DNA of 5,611 bases, from the NCBI GenBank assembly GCA_031282605.1, contig JAITDK010000034.1, forward strand, positions 1 to 5,611, written 5' to 3'. Under the pieces are notes generated by a model, which was not told the origin of the DNA, did no database searches, and saw only the letters and a program-made list of their open reading frames with translations. The stretch is from Oscillospiraceae bacterium (GTDB lineage: Bacteria; Bacillota; Clostridia; Christensenellales; Aristaeellaceae). The translations under genes were made by a program, and so were the position numbers. Below, one piece after another: positions 1 to 5,100 of the stretch (its first letter is position 1; each line of letters begins with the position of its first letter).

Positions 1-1094
1 ATGCTGCCGGTATAAACAAATGTGTTGACGACGCTTGAAACTTGAGCGGCGCGTCCTTTGAATTCCATGGGGTAAAAACAAACGAGCGCCGTGTTCAAGG
101 CGGTGATCATCACGGCGCAGGCTGTGAAGCAAACGCACGCCACCGCGAGATTTCCGTTCGAGGAGAGCGCGAGCGTCAGCACGCTCAGGAAGGCGGCGGC
201 ATACAGGGCGGCGCAGGCGGCGTTGTGGGTCTTCAGCGCCGCGTATGTCCGCTGCGCCAGGAACGGTCCAACGGTCTGCGCCGCGGGAATGATGACGGAC
301 AGGAATACGGCGGCGGCGGAACCAATCTGAAAGTTATCCTGAACATAGGTGGGCAGCCAGGTGGTCACGCCGTCGCGGATGAATCCGTTCACGACGGCAA
401 GCAGCAGCATGGCTAGGAACGGAAGGGTGATCAGTCCGGCAAGGGGAGCGAAGGGTTTGCGTGAAGTCAGCGCGGGCTGTTCCGGCGCCGCGTCTTGATG
501 GTCCGAATGGGCGGGCGCTTCCCCGTCAATACGACGCGTGGCGTACAGCCAAGCCAGCGCGGCGGCGAACAGTATGGCAGCGGGCGTTATGAACGCATAG
601 CGCCAAACGCCCCACTTCAGGCAAGCGGCTGAAACGAGGTACACAAGCGCCGTGCCGACGGTGGTTGTGGTGTTTATGACTGTCATAGCGCGCATTACGC
701 GGTTTTCAGGCAGGCGCTCGGTCAGCACGCGGACGGTTGCTGGCCACAGCGCGGACTGTACGCCGCCATTGATGAGCCATACCAGGCGCACCAGCGAAAC
801 CGGGCAGAGCGGCAGCGCCGCGTTGGCGGCGGCGGACAGCGCCAGTCCACACCCGATGACTCGAACCGGGTCGAACCGACGGAGAACGAAGGCGCTCGGG
901 CTTTGGCACGCCATGTACGCTAAGAAGAAGAGCGACGTGGCAACGCCCGCGTCCGATCGGGACAGCACGCCGGCGTCAACCATCGCGCCTATCGCCGCGC
1001 CGAAGTTGTACCTACCCAGGTAGGAGACCATGTACGCCAGCCACACGCAGGCTATCAGCGCACCAGCGCGGCGTTCGGATACGCGTGGTTTCAT
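1..1094 (-). CDS. MFS transporter, organophosphate:phosphate antiporter (OPA) type, 3' end outside window
   Basis: An integral membrane transporter; 364 codons are visible and the C-terminus (roughly 50-80 residues by family length) lies beyond base 1. The start ATG at 1094-1092 follows a full TAAGGAGG with 8 nt spacing. Helix 1 carries YLGRYNFGAA (residues 25-34) and helix 7 carries FIRDGVTTWLPTY (238-250). These match the GlpT helix 1 VRKNFALA and helix 7 LLRYGILDWSPTY segments, so R28 and R240 correspond to the two GlpT arginines (R45, R269) that bind the phosphate of the substrate. A hydrophilic central loop rich in D, E, H and P (about 187-213) separates two six-helix halves. The conserved GRAAQVSSVVNTF segment (348-360) fits the last quarter of the family. 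Inference: it takes up a sugar phosphate or similar organophosphate in exchange for phosphate; the exact substrate is unknown. It diverges from the isomerase-regulator genes and shares a control region with them. Family call firm, substrate class moderate. Confidence 0.88.
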   Translation of the reverse strand, partial: MKPRVSERRAGALIACVWLAYMVSYLGRYNFGAAIGAMVDAGVLSRSDAGVATSLFFLAYMACQSPSAFVLRRFDPVRVIGCGLALSAAANAALPLCPVSLVRLVWLINGGVQSALWPATVRVLTERLPENRVMRAMTVINTTTTVGTALVYLVSAACLKWGVWRYAFITPAAILFAAALAWLYATRRIDGEAPAHSDHQDAAPEQPALTSRKPFAPLAGLITLPFLAMLLLAVVNGFIRDGVTTWLPTYVQDNFQIGSAAAVFLSVIIPAAQTVGPFLAQRTYAALKTHNAACAALYAAAFLSVLTLALSSNGNLAVACVCFTACAVMITALNTALVCFYPMEFKGRAAQVSSVVNTFVYTGS

Positions 1095-1102
1095 CCGGCG
1101 CG

Positions 1103-1110
1103 CCTCCTTA
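1103..1110 (-). promoter_or_regulatory. Strong ribosome binding site of the transporter gene
   Basis: The minus strand reads TAAGGAGG, a full match to the 16S anti-Shine-Dalgarno core, 8 nt before the ATG at 1094. It fixes the transporter start. Confidence 0.85.
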
Positions 1111-1114
1111 CTAC

Positions 1115-1195
1115 TTAATCAGCGTCGGCAGCGTCAGCAGCAACAGCTCCCGTTCCTTGGATGAACCGACGACCGAACCGAGCGGCTCTCGACAT
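1115..1195 (-). CDS. Possible 26-residue leader ORF ahead of the transporter
   Basis: A small reading frame sits in the transporter leader. Its ATG at 1195-1193 has a GGAGG (1208-1204) exactly 8 nt upstream, and its TAA ends at 1115, about 5 nt before the transporter's own TAAGGAGG and 20 nt before its ATG. The peptide begins MSRAARFGRRF and ends in an Ala/Asp-rich tail (GAVAADAADAD). It resembles no peptide I know. Two in-frame ATGs lie further upstream (1201 and 1216) but are less well spaced from the GGAGG. The spacing suggests translational coupling or a leader-peptide role; equally it may be a chance ORF, since short GC-rich frames with a GGAGG are not rare. Low confidence. Confidence 0.25.
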   Translation of the reverse strand: MSRAARFGRRFIQGTGAVAADAADAD

Positions 1196-1250
1196 ATCCA
1201 TAACCTCCGACAACATAGCTTGACGTATAAAATCCGCACGCCTTCTCGCC

Positions 1251-1279
1251 GTCCGCGTCGAATCGTCGAGCCCGCGGAC
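1251..1279. repeat. Inverted repeat, 7-bp stem, in transporter leader
   Basis: GTCCGCG (1251-1257) pairs perfectly with CGCGGAC (1273-1279) around a 15-nt loop. It lies in the predicted leader of the transporter mRNA. No U-run follows on either strand, so it does not look like an intrinsic terminator. Confidence 0.45.
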
Positions 1280-1295
1280 TGCCTTCGCCTTAGCG

Positions 1296-1315
1296 CGCGA
1301 CGAAAATCCGTCGCG
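1296..1315. repeat. Inverted repeat, 7-bp GC stem with 6-nt loop
   Basis: CGCGACG (1296-1302), loop AAAATC, then CGTCGCG (1309-1315): a perfect, tight hairpin. In the minus-strand leader of the transporter it would form a stable RNA stem with loop GAUUUU. No poly-U tract follows, so it may be a structured leader or a protein site rather than a terminator. Confidence 0.5.
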
Positions 1316-1355
1316 AATCCGCGGTTAATCTAGTGCGTCAAACAATACATTCAAT

Positions 1356-1384
1356 ACGATAACACGTTTCGTTCAGAGTATCAA
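1356..1384 (-). promoter_or_regulatory. Candidate sigma-A promoter for the transporter
   Basis: Read on the minus strand: -35 TTGATA (1384-1379), 17-nt spacer, -10 TATCGT (1361-1356). The -35 is close to consensus and the -10 matches 4 of 6. One operator-like word (1364-1375) fills the spacer, a typical repressor position. Transcription would start near 1349 and give a leader of about 250 nt before the transporter ATG. Confidence 0.5.
1364..1375 (-). promoter_or_regulatory. Operator-like word, copy 1
   Basis: ACGTTTCGTTCA on the plus strand is the exact reverse complement of copy 2 at 1393-1404. It lies within the spacer of the minus-strand promoter candidate. A DeoR-family protein encoded two genes away is a plausible binder, by inference. 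Confidence 0.6.
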
Positions 1385-1391
1385 GCACGTT

Positions 1392-1420
1392 TTGAACGAA
1401 ACGTATAAAACCGCTAGAAT
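1392..1420 (+). promoter_or_regulatory. Candidate promoter P1 for the isomerase-regulator genes
   Basis: -35 TTGAAC (1392-1397), 17-nt spacer, -10 TAGAAT (1415-1420). Operator copy 2 (1393-1404) overlaps the -35 box and the start of the spacer. The start site would be near 1427, giving a leader of about 119 nt. Confidence 0.5.
1393..1404 (+). promoter_or_regulatory. Operator-like word, copy 2
   Basis: TGAACGAAACGT forms a perfect 12-bp inverted repeat with copy 1, centres 29 bp apart (17-nt gap). Overlapping this copy there is also a separate palindrome, ACGTTT-N6-AAACGT, at 1387-1404. The site overlaps the P1 -35 box. Confidence 0.6.
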
Positions 1421-1443
1421 GCGCCCTGAAATGGTTGATTATC

Positions 1444-1455
1444 TGAACGAATCGT
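1444..1455 (+). promoter_or_regulatory. Operator-like word, copy 3
   Basis: TGAACGAATCGT matches copy 2 at 11 of 12 positions and has the same orientation; centre spacing is 51 bp, close to five helical turns. Its core AACGA-A-TCGTT is itself an odd-centred palindrome. It lies just downstream of the predicted P1 start and 20 bp upstream of the P2 -35 box. Confidence 0.55.
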
Positions 1456-1475
1456 TTTAAACTGGATATTCTGTA

Positions 1476-1505
1476 TTGACAGCGGCGGCGTCCGCGCTGT
1501 ATTAT
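1476..1505 (+). promoter_or_regulatory. Candidate promoter P2 for the isomerase-regulator genes
   Basis: A consensus -35 TTGACA (1476-1481), an 18-nt GC-rich spacer and -10 TATTAT (1500-1505, 5 of 6). This is the best promoter match in the window. The start would be near 1512, about 34 nt before the isomerase ATG. Confidence 0.65.
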
Positions 1506-1517
1506 GATTATTATCAT
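1504..1517. repeat. Small AT-rich palindrome at the predicted P2 start site
   Basis: ATGAT-TATT-ATCAT at 1504-1517 overlaps the end of the -10 box and the predicted start of transcription. It could be a further protein site, but a 5-bp arm in AT-rich DNA is weak evidence. Confidence 0.3.
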
Positions 1518-1531
1518 TGTATTTAGTTGAT

Positions 1532-1537
1532 AGGAGG
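1532..1537 (+). promoter_or_regulatory. Ribosome binding site of the isomerase gene
   Basis: AGGAGG ends 8 nt before the ATG at 1546. The in-frame GTG at 1537 overlaps this site and so cannot be the start. Confidence 0.85.
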
Positions 1538-1545
1538 TGCGCGCC

Positions 1546-2445
1546 ATGCGCATCGGCATCCAGACAAGCGGACTGCAGCAATCGTTCACCCCGACCGAAA
1601 TGTTTCGCCTGATCCATGACTCGGGCTTCAACTGCGTGGACTTCAATCTGGACGTGTTCCTTCCTTGGAAGGACATCGAGTCGGGCAGAAAAACGACCGA
1701 ACTGGATGGAACCTGGGATGAGACGCGCGCGGCGCTCGAACCGTTCAAAACCGCCGCCGCCCATTTCGCCGTCGACTTTTACCAGGCGCACGCGCCGTTC
1801 CCCATCCCGATCGGGAACGAACGCATGGTTCGAGCGACGAAGCGGTGCCTGGAGGCGTGCGCTTACCTGGAATGCGGGAACCTGATCGTCCACCCGACGT
1901 TCGAACACTACAGCGATCGTAAGAGGCTGGATAACTACGACGAGTGGAACGCGAACATCTTCTTCTACAGCGAGTTGATCCCCGTATGCCAGGAAACGGG
2001 CGTTCGCGTCTGCCTGGAGAATATGTTTACCGGACACAACGGCAGGAAGATGCAGGCGCCTTGCTCGGATATGGAGGAGGCCGTCCGATACGTCGACACG
2101 CTCAACGGGATCGCGGGATTTGACTGTTTCGGTTTCTGCCTGGACACAGGACACGCGATGCTCTTCGCCCAGGATCAGGAACGAGCGATCAAGACGCTAG
2201 GCTCCCGCTTGTCCGCCCTGCATTTGAACGACAACGACGGTCGGGACGATCTTCATTTCGCGCCGTACATGGGGACGGTCGACTGGGACGCGGTCGCGGC
2301 GGGACTGAAGGCCGTCGGCTATCAAGGCGCGCTGTGTTTTGAAACGGGCGGCTCGGTTGGACGGTTCGACGCAAAGCTGTACCCGGAGCTGCTGCGCCTG
2401 ATTGCGGCGGCGGGAAGGCTGCTCTGGGAACGGATCCATGGTTGA
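1546..2445 (+). CDS. Sugar isomerase/epimerase, xylose isomerase-like TIM barrel
   Basis: 299 residues, a normal length for this cytosolic family (IolE/IolI, D-tagatose/D-psicose 3-epimerase and relatives). It begins MRIGIQTSG, the usual first strand. The four metal ligands of the ketose 3-epimerase type are visible: E158 (CLENMF), D200 (CLDTGHA, with H203), H226 (LHLNDNDG) and E266 (CFETGG). H82 (AHAPF), H116 (HPTFE) and H237 near the PYMGTVDW segment are further likely active-site residues. The family moves a proton at the carbon next to a sugar carbonyl with a divalent metal, interconverting ketose epimers, aldose/ketose, or inosose-type substrates; which one applies here cannot be read from the sequence. 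It is first in a plus-strand unit with the DeoR gene, 122 bp upstream of it, under P1/P2. Family certain; substrate open. Confidence 0.9.
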   Translation: MRIGIQTSGLQQSFTPTEMFRLIHDSGFNCVDFNLDVFLPWKDIESGRKTTELDGTWDETRAALEPFKTAAAHFAVDFYQAHAPFPIPIGNERMVRATKRCLEACAYLECGNLIVHPTFEHYSDRKRLDNYDEWNANIFFYSELIPVCQETGVRVCLENMFTGHNGRKMQAPCSDMEEAVRYVDTLNGIAGFDCFGFCLDTGHAMLFAQDQERAIKTLGSRLSALHLNDNDGRDDLHFAPYMGTVDWDAVAAGLKAVGYQGALCFETGGSVGRFDAKLYPELLRLIAAAGRLLWERIHG

Positions 2446-2555
2446 AGGATATAGCCGCGAGAAGAAAAGCGCATGCACCACACGCGTCCGGCCGAAAACG
2501 ACGGGTACATGGGGCGGATGCGCGGCGAAATAGGCACTCGCCTTGGGCGAATGAC

Positions 2556-2560
2556 GGAGG
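2556..2560 (+). promoter_or_regulatory. Ribosome binding site that decides the regulator start
   Basis: GGAGG ends 7 nt before the ATG at 2568 (10 nt before a second ATG at 2571). This favours the internal start over the upstream in-frame TTG at 2442, which has no Shine-Dalgarno. Confidence 0.7.
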
Positions 2561-2567
2561 CGTGCGG

Positions 2568-3398
2568 ATGATGGGAAAGGCTCGGCTGCAGGAACAATTG
2601 CTCCAGGAGAACCTTCGCAAGAGCGGGTACATCAGCAATAAGCAGGCGGAAGAGATGCTGGGCGTGTCCGTATCCACCATTCGCAGGCTTTTTATCAACC
2701 TGGAGGCAAGCGGGACGGCCGTTCGCAAGCATGGCGGCATCCAATATTTGCCGACGCCGGAGGGATCCGCCGACTATTTATTTGAGCAGCACGAGGCGCT
2801 GCACGAGTCGGAGAAACTCGCGATAGCGGCGTGTGCGGCGGATCAGGTCGAAAGCGGCGACACGCTGTTCATTGACTGGGGAACGACCACTCAGCGCTTT
2901 TGCATGATGCTCGCCAAACGCTTGGAGAATGATATCCACAATATCACTGTGTTTACCAACTCTCAGGTAAACATTCATTTATTATGCGAACGCTGCGCAG
3001 TGCTCTGTATCGGCGGCCAGTATCGGAGCAATCGCAGGGATTTCACCGGCTATCTGGCTGAGGAGTCGCTGAAGAACTTACAATTCACTAAGTGCTTCGT
3101 CGGGTGCGACGGGTATAGCTCCACGCTGGGATTCACGCAGTTCGACTTTCCAAGCGCGCGAATCAACGAGATCGCCTTCGCGAATTCCCGCAAACGCTAC
3201 ATTCTTATGGACTCCAGCAAGTATGGCGCCCCTGCGACCGTCGGCTTCGCGAAAGGATCCATGGTCGACGTCCTGATCACAGAGGTAAACCCTCCGGAAG
3301 AGATGCTGCCGCCGCTTCAGCGTCAAGTCAAGGAGATCATGGTTTGCCCCGCTAAGAAGCAGCCCGAGCCAACGATACCGCTCACTTGCGGGATGTAG
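2568..3398 (+). CDS. DeoR-family transcriptional regulator
   Basis: 276 residues, slightly longer than the usual 250-260. The N-terminal winged helix-turn-helix spans about 6-60, with YISNKQAEEMLGVSVSTIRR as the recognition helix region and KHGG (54-57) as the wing; the usual TIRRDL is TIRRLF here. The C-terminal sugar-phosphate sensor domain (about 78-258) has DWGTTT (103-108), TNS (130-132), IGG (148-150), GCDGYSSTLGFT (179-190) and MDSSKYG (214-220) with the conserved lysine K218. Family members usually repress sugar catabolic operons until a phosphorylated intermediate binds. Context suggests it controls the divergent promoters at 1356-1505 and perhaps the convergent kinase operon. It follows the isomerase after 122 bp with no clear promoter of its own, so it is probably co-transcribed and autoregulated. 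Its stop lies 17 bp inside the end of the kinase gene. An alternative TTG start at 2442 would add 42 Arg/His-rich residues and seems unlikely. Confidence 0.9.
   Translation: MMGKARLQEQLLQENLRKSGYISNKQAEEMLGVSVSTIRRLFINLEASGTAVRKHGGIQYLPTPEGSADYLFEQHEALHESEKLAIAACAADQVESGDTLFIDWGTTTQRFCMMLAKRLENDIHNITVFTNSQVNIHLLCERCAVLCIGGQYRSNRRDFTGYLAEESLKNLQFTKCFVGCDGYSSTLGFTQFDFPSARINEIAFANSRKRYILMDSSKYGAPATVGFAKGSMVDVLITEVNPPEEMLPPLQRQVKEIMVCPAKKQPEPTIPLTCGM
3382..3398. other. Convergent 3' overlap of regulator and kinase genes
   Basis: The regulator stop TAG (3396-3398) lies inside the last codons of the kinase, whose TGA ends at 3382, so the two convergent coding regions share 17 bp. No room is left for a separate intrinsic terminator; each transcript must end inside the other gene or be stopped in another way. 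Confidence 0.85.
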
Positions 3399-4356
3399 CG
3401 ATTGAGAGCGCGGCGTAGTCGCCGATGGAGTCGCCCAGCGCGGCGGGCACAACGCGGCACGCCGCCAGCGAATCCGCGAGCGTTTCCTGTTCCAATACCG
3501 CCTGGATCCTCGGCGCGAACAAGTCCTCACAGCGCGCGTAGACCGATCCGATCACGATGCGTTCCGGATTCAGAAAGTCGATCATCAGCGACAAGCCGCG
3601 CGCCAGCTGCCGCGCGCTAATGTCAAACACCTCTCCCGCGGCTTCGTCGCCCGCGCGTGCGGCCATAGCCAGCGTCTTCGCGTCCGTGCCGCCCGCCGCA
3701 AACCACGCGGGTTCATTCCCCAGCTGCTTGCGCCGGTTGCCGACCATCTCCGCCAGCTGCCTCAGACCGCCGCCGGAACAGTACCCTTCCAGCGCACCAA
3801 GCTTTCCATATCCGGCGGGACCGCCGTCAGTCATGCGCCAGTGTCCCACCTCGCCGGCATTGCCGCACGCGCCCCTATACAGCCGGCCATTCAGTATCAA
3901 TCCCGCTCCGAAACCCGTTCCAAACGTCAGAAACACCATGCTATCAACCTGTGCGCCGGCGCCCCAACGCCACTCGGCCATGGCGCATGCGTTCGCGTCG
4001 TTCTCCATCACCCCTGGCGCGCCAAGTCTTTCGCGTATGGCATCCGTCCACGATATCCCCGACCAGCCTGGCAGATTCGGCGGGTTGAGCAGCACGCCGC
4101 GCGCCGCGTCCATCGGATTGCCCGCGCTCACGCCTACGCCCGCAATCGTCTCCCCGCCGGCGAACGAGGCGGCCATGTCAATCATGCGGTTGAGGGCTTC
4201 CGTCTGCGACGCAGGCGTGGCAAACGCCTCCCTCGCGAGAATTGCAGGCTTTGATCCGCTTTCTAATCCGCTTCCTGATACGCTTTCATCCAGCCGCGCC
4301 ACGGACACCGCGCATTTTGTACCGCCAATGTCGAATCCTATCACCAATTGAGACAT
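3382..4356 (-). CDS. ROK-family sugar kinase lacking the zinc-cysteine motif
   Basis: 324 residues, normal for ROK (NagC/Mlc-like) kinases, without the N-terminal DNA-binding domain of ROK repressors. Visible motifs: phosphate-binding DIGGTK (9-14), VSAGNP (76-81), MENDANACAMAEW (117-129) with the catalytic Asp at 120, GTGFGAG (146-152), AGEVGH (167-172) and the second nucleotide motif near VIGSV (268-272). It should transfer phosphate from ATP to a free hexose-like sugar in the cytosol. Odd point: the ROK CxCGxxGCxE zinc signature reads AGYGKLGALE here (181-190), so all three cysteines are replaced (A181, Y183, A188) while H172 and E190 stay. The ATG at 4356 follows GGAGG by 10 nt; an in-frame TTG at 4365 overlaps the upstream gene's stop and is a less likely start. 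It sits 5 nt after the SIS gene, so it is translationally coupled. Confidence 0.9.
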   Translation of the reverse strand: MSQLVIGFDIGGTKCAVSVARLDESVSGSGLESGSKPAILAREAFATPASQTEALNRMIDMAASFAGGETIAGVGVSAGNPMDAARGVLLNPPNLPGWSGISWTDAIRERLGAPGVMENDANACAMAEWRWGAGAQVDSMVFLTFGTGFGAGLILNGRLYRGACGNAGEVGHWRMTDGGPAGYGKLGALEGYCSGGGLRQLAEMVGNRRKQLGNEPAWFAAGGTDAKTLAMAARAGDEAAGEVFDISARQLARGLSLMIDFLNPERIVIGSVYARCEDLFAPRIQAVLEQETLADSLAACRVVPAALGDSIGDYAALSIATSRK

Positions 4357-4361
4357 GCCGT

Positions 4362-5033
4362 TCAAGCCTCCCCTCCCGCTTGCGCAAAGAATGCCGCCTC
4401 AAGCATCGCGCACAGCGCATGATAAACCGGCAGGTGCAGTTCTTGCACATATGCGGTCGATTTTTCCGGCACGGCGATAAGCGCGTCGCACAGCGGCGCA
4501 AGCTTGCCGCCGCCCGCGCCGGTCAGGCCTATAACCGCCGCGCCGCGCGCCTTGGCGGCCACTGCGGCCAGGCGGCAGTTGCGCGCGTTGCCGGATGTGC
4601 TGATGCACAGGATTGCATCGTTGGGTTTGGCCAGCGCCCACGCCTGCTGTGCAAACGTAAACGCGGGTTCTGCGTCATTGGCGAACGCGCTTGATAACCC
4701 CGTCATGCTGGTCAGCGGGATTGCCGGCAGCGCGCCTTGGAGCGTTGCGGCCAGGTCGGCGCCGTCTTCGCCGAAGGCTGAAAGCATGGATTGATCGTCC
4801 TTGGCCAGCGGCCGTTTCAGCAGGAAACTCTTCATCAATTCGCCCGTTATGTGTTCCGCGTCGCAAGCGCTGCCGCCATTGCCGCACAGCAGGAGTTTTC
4901 CGCCCGCACGGTAGCTGGCGTGCAGCAAATTGAACGCCGCTTCGATATTTCCACGAATGGGAAACAGCGTCGGGTAACGCTTCGTCAGCGAGTCTAGGTG
5001 CTCGCTTGGCGAGGATGGTTTATCATTCCGCAT
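4362..5033 (-). CDS. SIS-domain phosphosugar isomerase, GmhA-like
   Basis: 223 residues, a little longer than E. coli GmhA (about 190) because of a segment around 71-107 before the second half of the fold. The phosphosugar-binding motifs are GNGGSACDAEH (51-61), STSGN (145-149) and LTGAGGGKLAPLCD (170-183). The catalytic metal set of sedoheptulose-7-phosphate isomerase is kept: H61 and E65 (HITGE), Q197 and H205 (QELHLPVYH). It should therefore interconvert a ketose-phosphate and an aldose-phosphate; heptose phosphate is the known substrate of GmhA, but the neighbours are not lipopolysaccharide or heptose-nucleotide genes, so another sugar is quite possible. Start: the ATG at 5033 has GGAGG (5043-5047) 9 nt upstream; the longer frame from 5063 has no good site. 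The hydrolase gene ends 67 nt upstream and the ROK kinase starts 5 nt downstream, pointing to one operon. Confidence 0.88.
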   Translation of the reverse strand: MRNDKPSSPSEHLDSLTKRYPTLFPIRGNIEAAFNLLHASYRAGGKLLLCGNGGSACDAEHITGELMKSFLLKRPLAKDDQSMLSAFGEDGADLAATLQGALPAIPLTSMTGLSSAFANDAEPAFTFAQQAWALAKPNDAILCISTSGNARNCRLAAVAAKARGAAVIGLTGAGGGKLAPLCDALIAVPEKSTAYVQELHLPVYHALCAMLEAAFFAQAGGEA

Positions 5034-5042
5034 ACAAGCTGT

Positions 5043-5047
5043 CCTCC
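5043..5047 (-). promoter_or_regulatory. Ribosome binding site that decides the SIS gene start
   Basis: The minus strand reads TTTGGAGG, ending 9 nt before the ATG at 5033. It lies inside the longer reading frame from 5063, so that upstream ATG is probably not used. Confidence 0.7.
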
Positions 5048-5100
5048 AAAGGGCTCGTTTCATCGTTTTCCCGCGGCGCCTTCATCAACATCCATTAACG

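Larger units (their letters stand above)
1095..1545. promoter_or_regulatory. Divergent intergenic control region
   Basis: A 451-bp stretch between the divergent transporter and isomerase genes. The left part (about 1095-1330) is GC-rich and would be the long transcribed leader of the transporter; it holds two stem-loops and the possible leader ORF. The right part (about 1335-1530) is distinctly AT-rich and holds three promoter candidates and three operator-like repeats. No long ORF here looks real: the frames crossing it are antisense extensions or low-quality reads. Confidence 0.75.

Noticed and set aside
42..1023. Several plus-strand frames over the transporter
   Set aside because: All are antisense to the transporter, which reads through as a continuous membrane protein with OPA motifs.
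1097..1104. GGCGCGCC 8-bp palindrome beside the transporter start
   Set aside because: It overlaps the Shine-Dalgarno region and is easily expected by chance in GC-rich DNA; no second full copy supports a functional site.
1296..1315. Hairpin as an intrinsic terminator
   Set aside because: The stem is strong but no T-run follows on either strand.
1393..1455. Catabolite-repression (cre) sites
   Set aside because: The repeats share only TGAA with the cre consensus and lack the central CG arrangement, so a local regulator is the better reading.
1537..1539. GTG as start of the isomerase
   Set aside because: It overlaps the AGGAGG ribosome site; the ATG at 1546 is correctly spaced and starts the first beta strand.
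1414..2154. Minus-strand open frame of 246 codons antisense to the isomerase
   Set aside because: It lies opposite a gene with clear family motifs and a strong ribosome site, its own product has no recognisable domain, and it runs through the promoter region. It is a codon-bias shadow.
3557..4351. Plus-strand open frame of 264 codons
   Set aside because: It is fully antisense to the ROK kinase and its translation is Pro/Ser/Ala-rich without motifs, as expected of a GC-rich complement strand.
5061..5063. ATG at 5063 as start of the SIS gene
   Set aside because: There is no good ribosome site before it, whereas the ATG at 5033 has GGAGG 9 nt upstream and the extra ten residues are not part of the fold.
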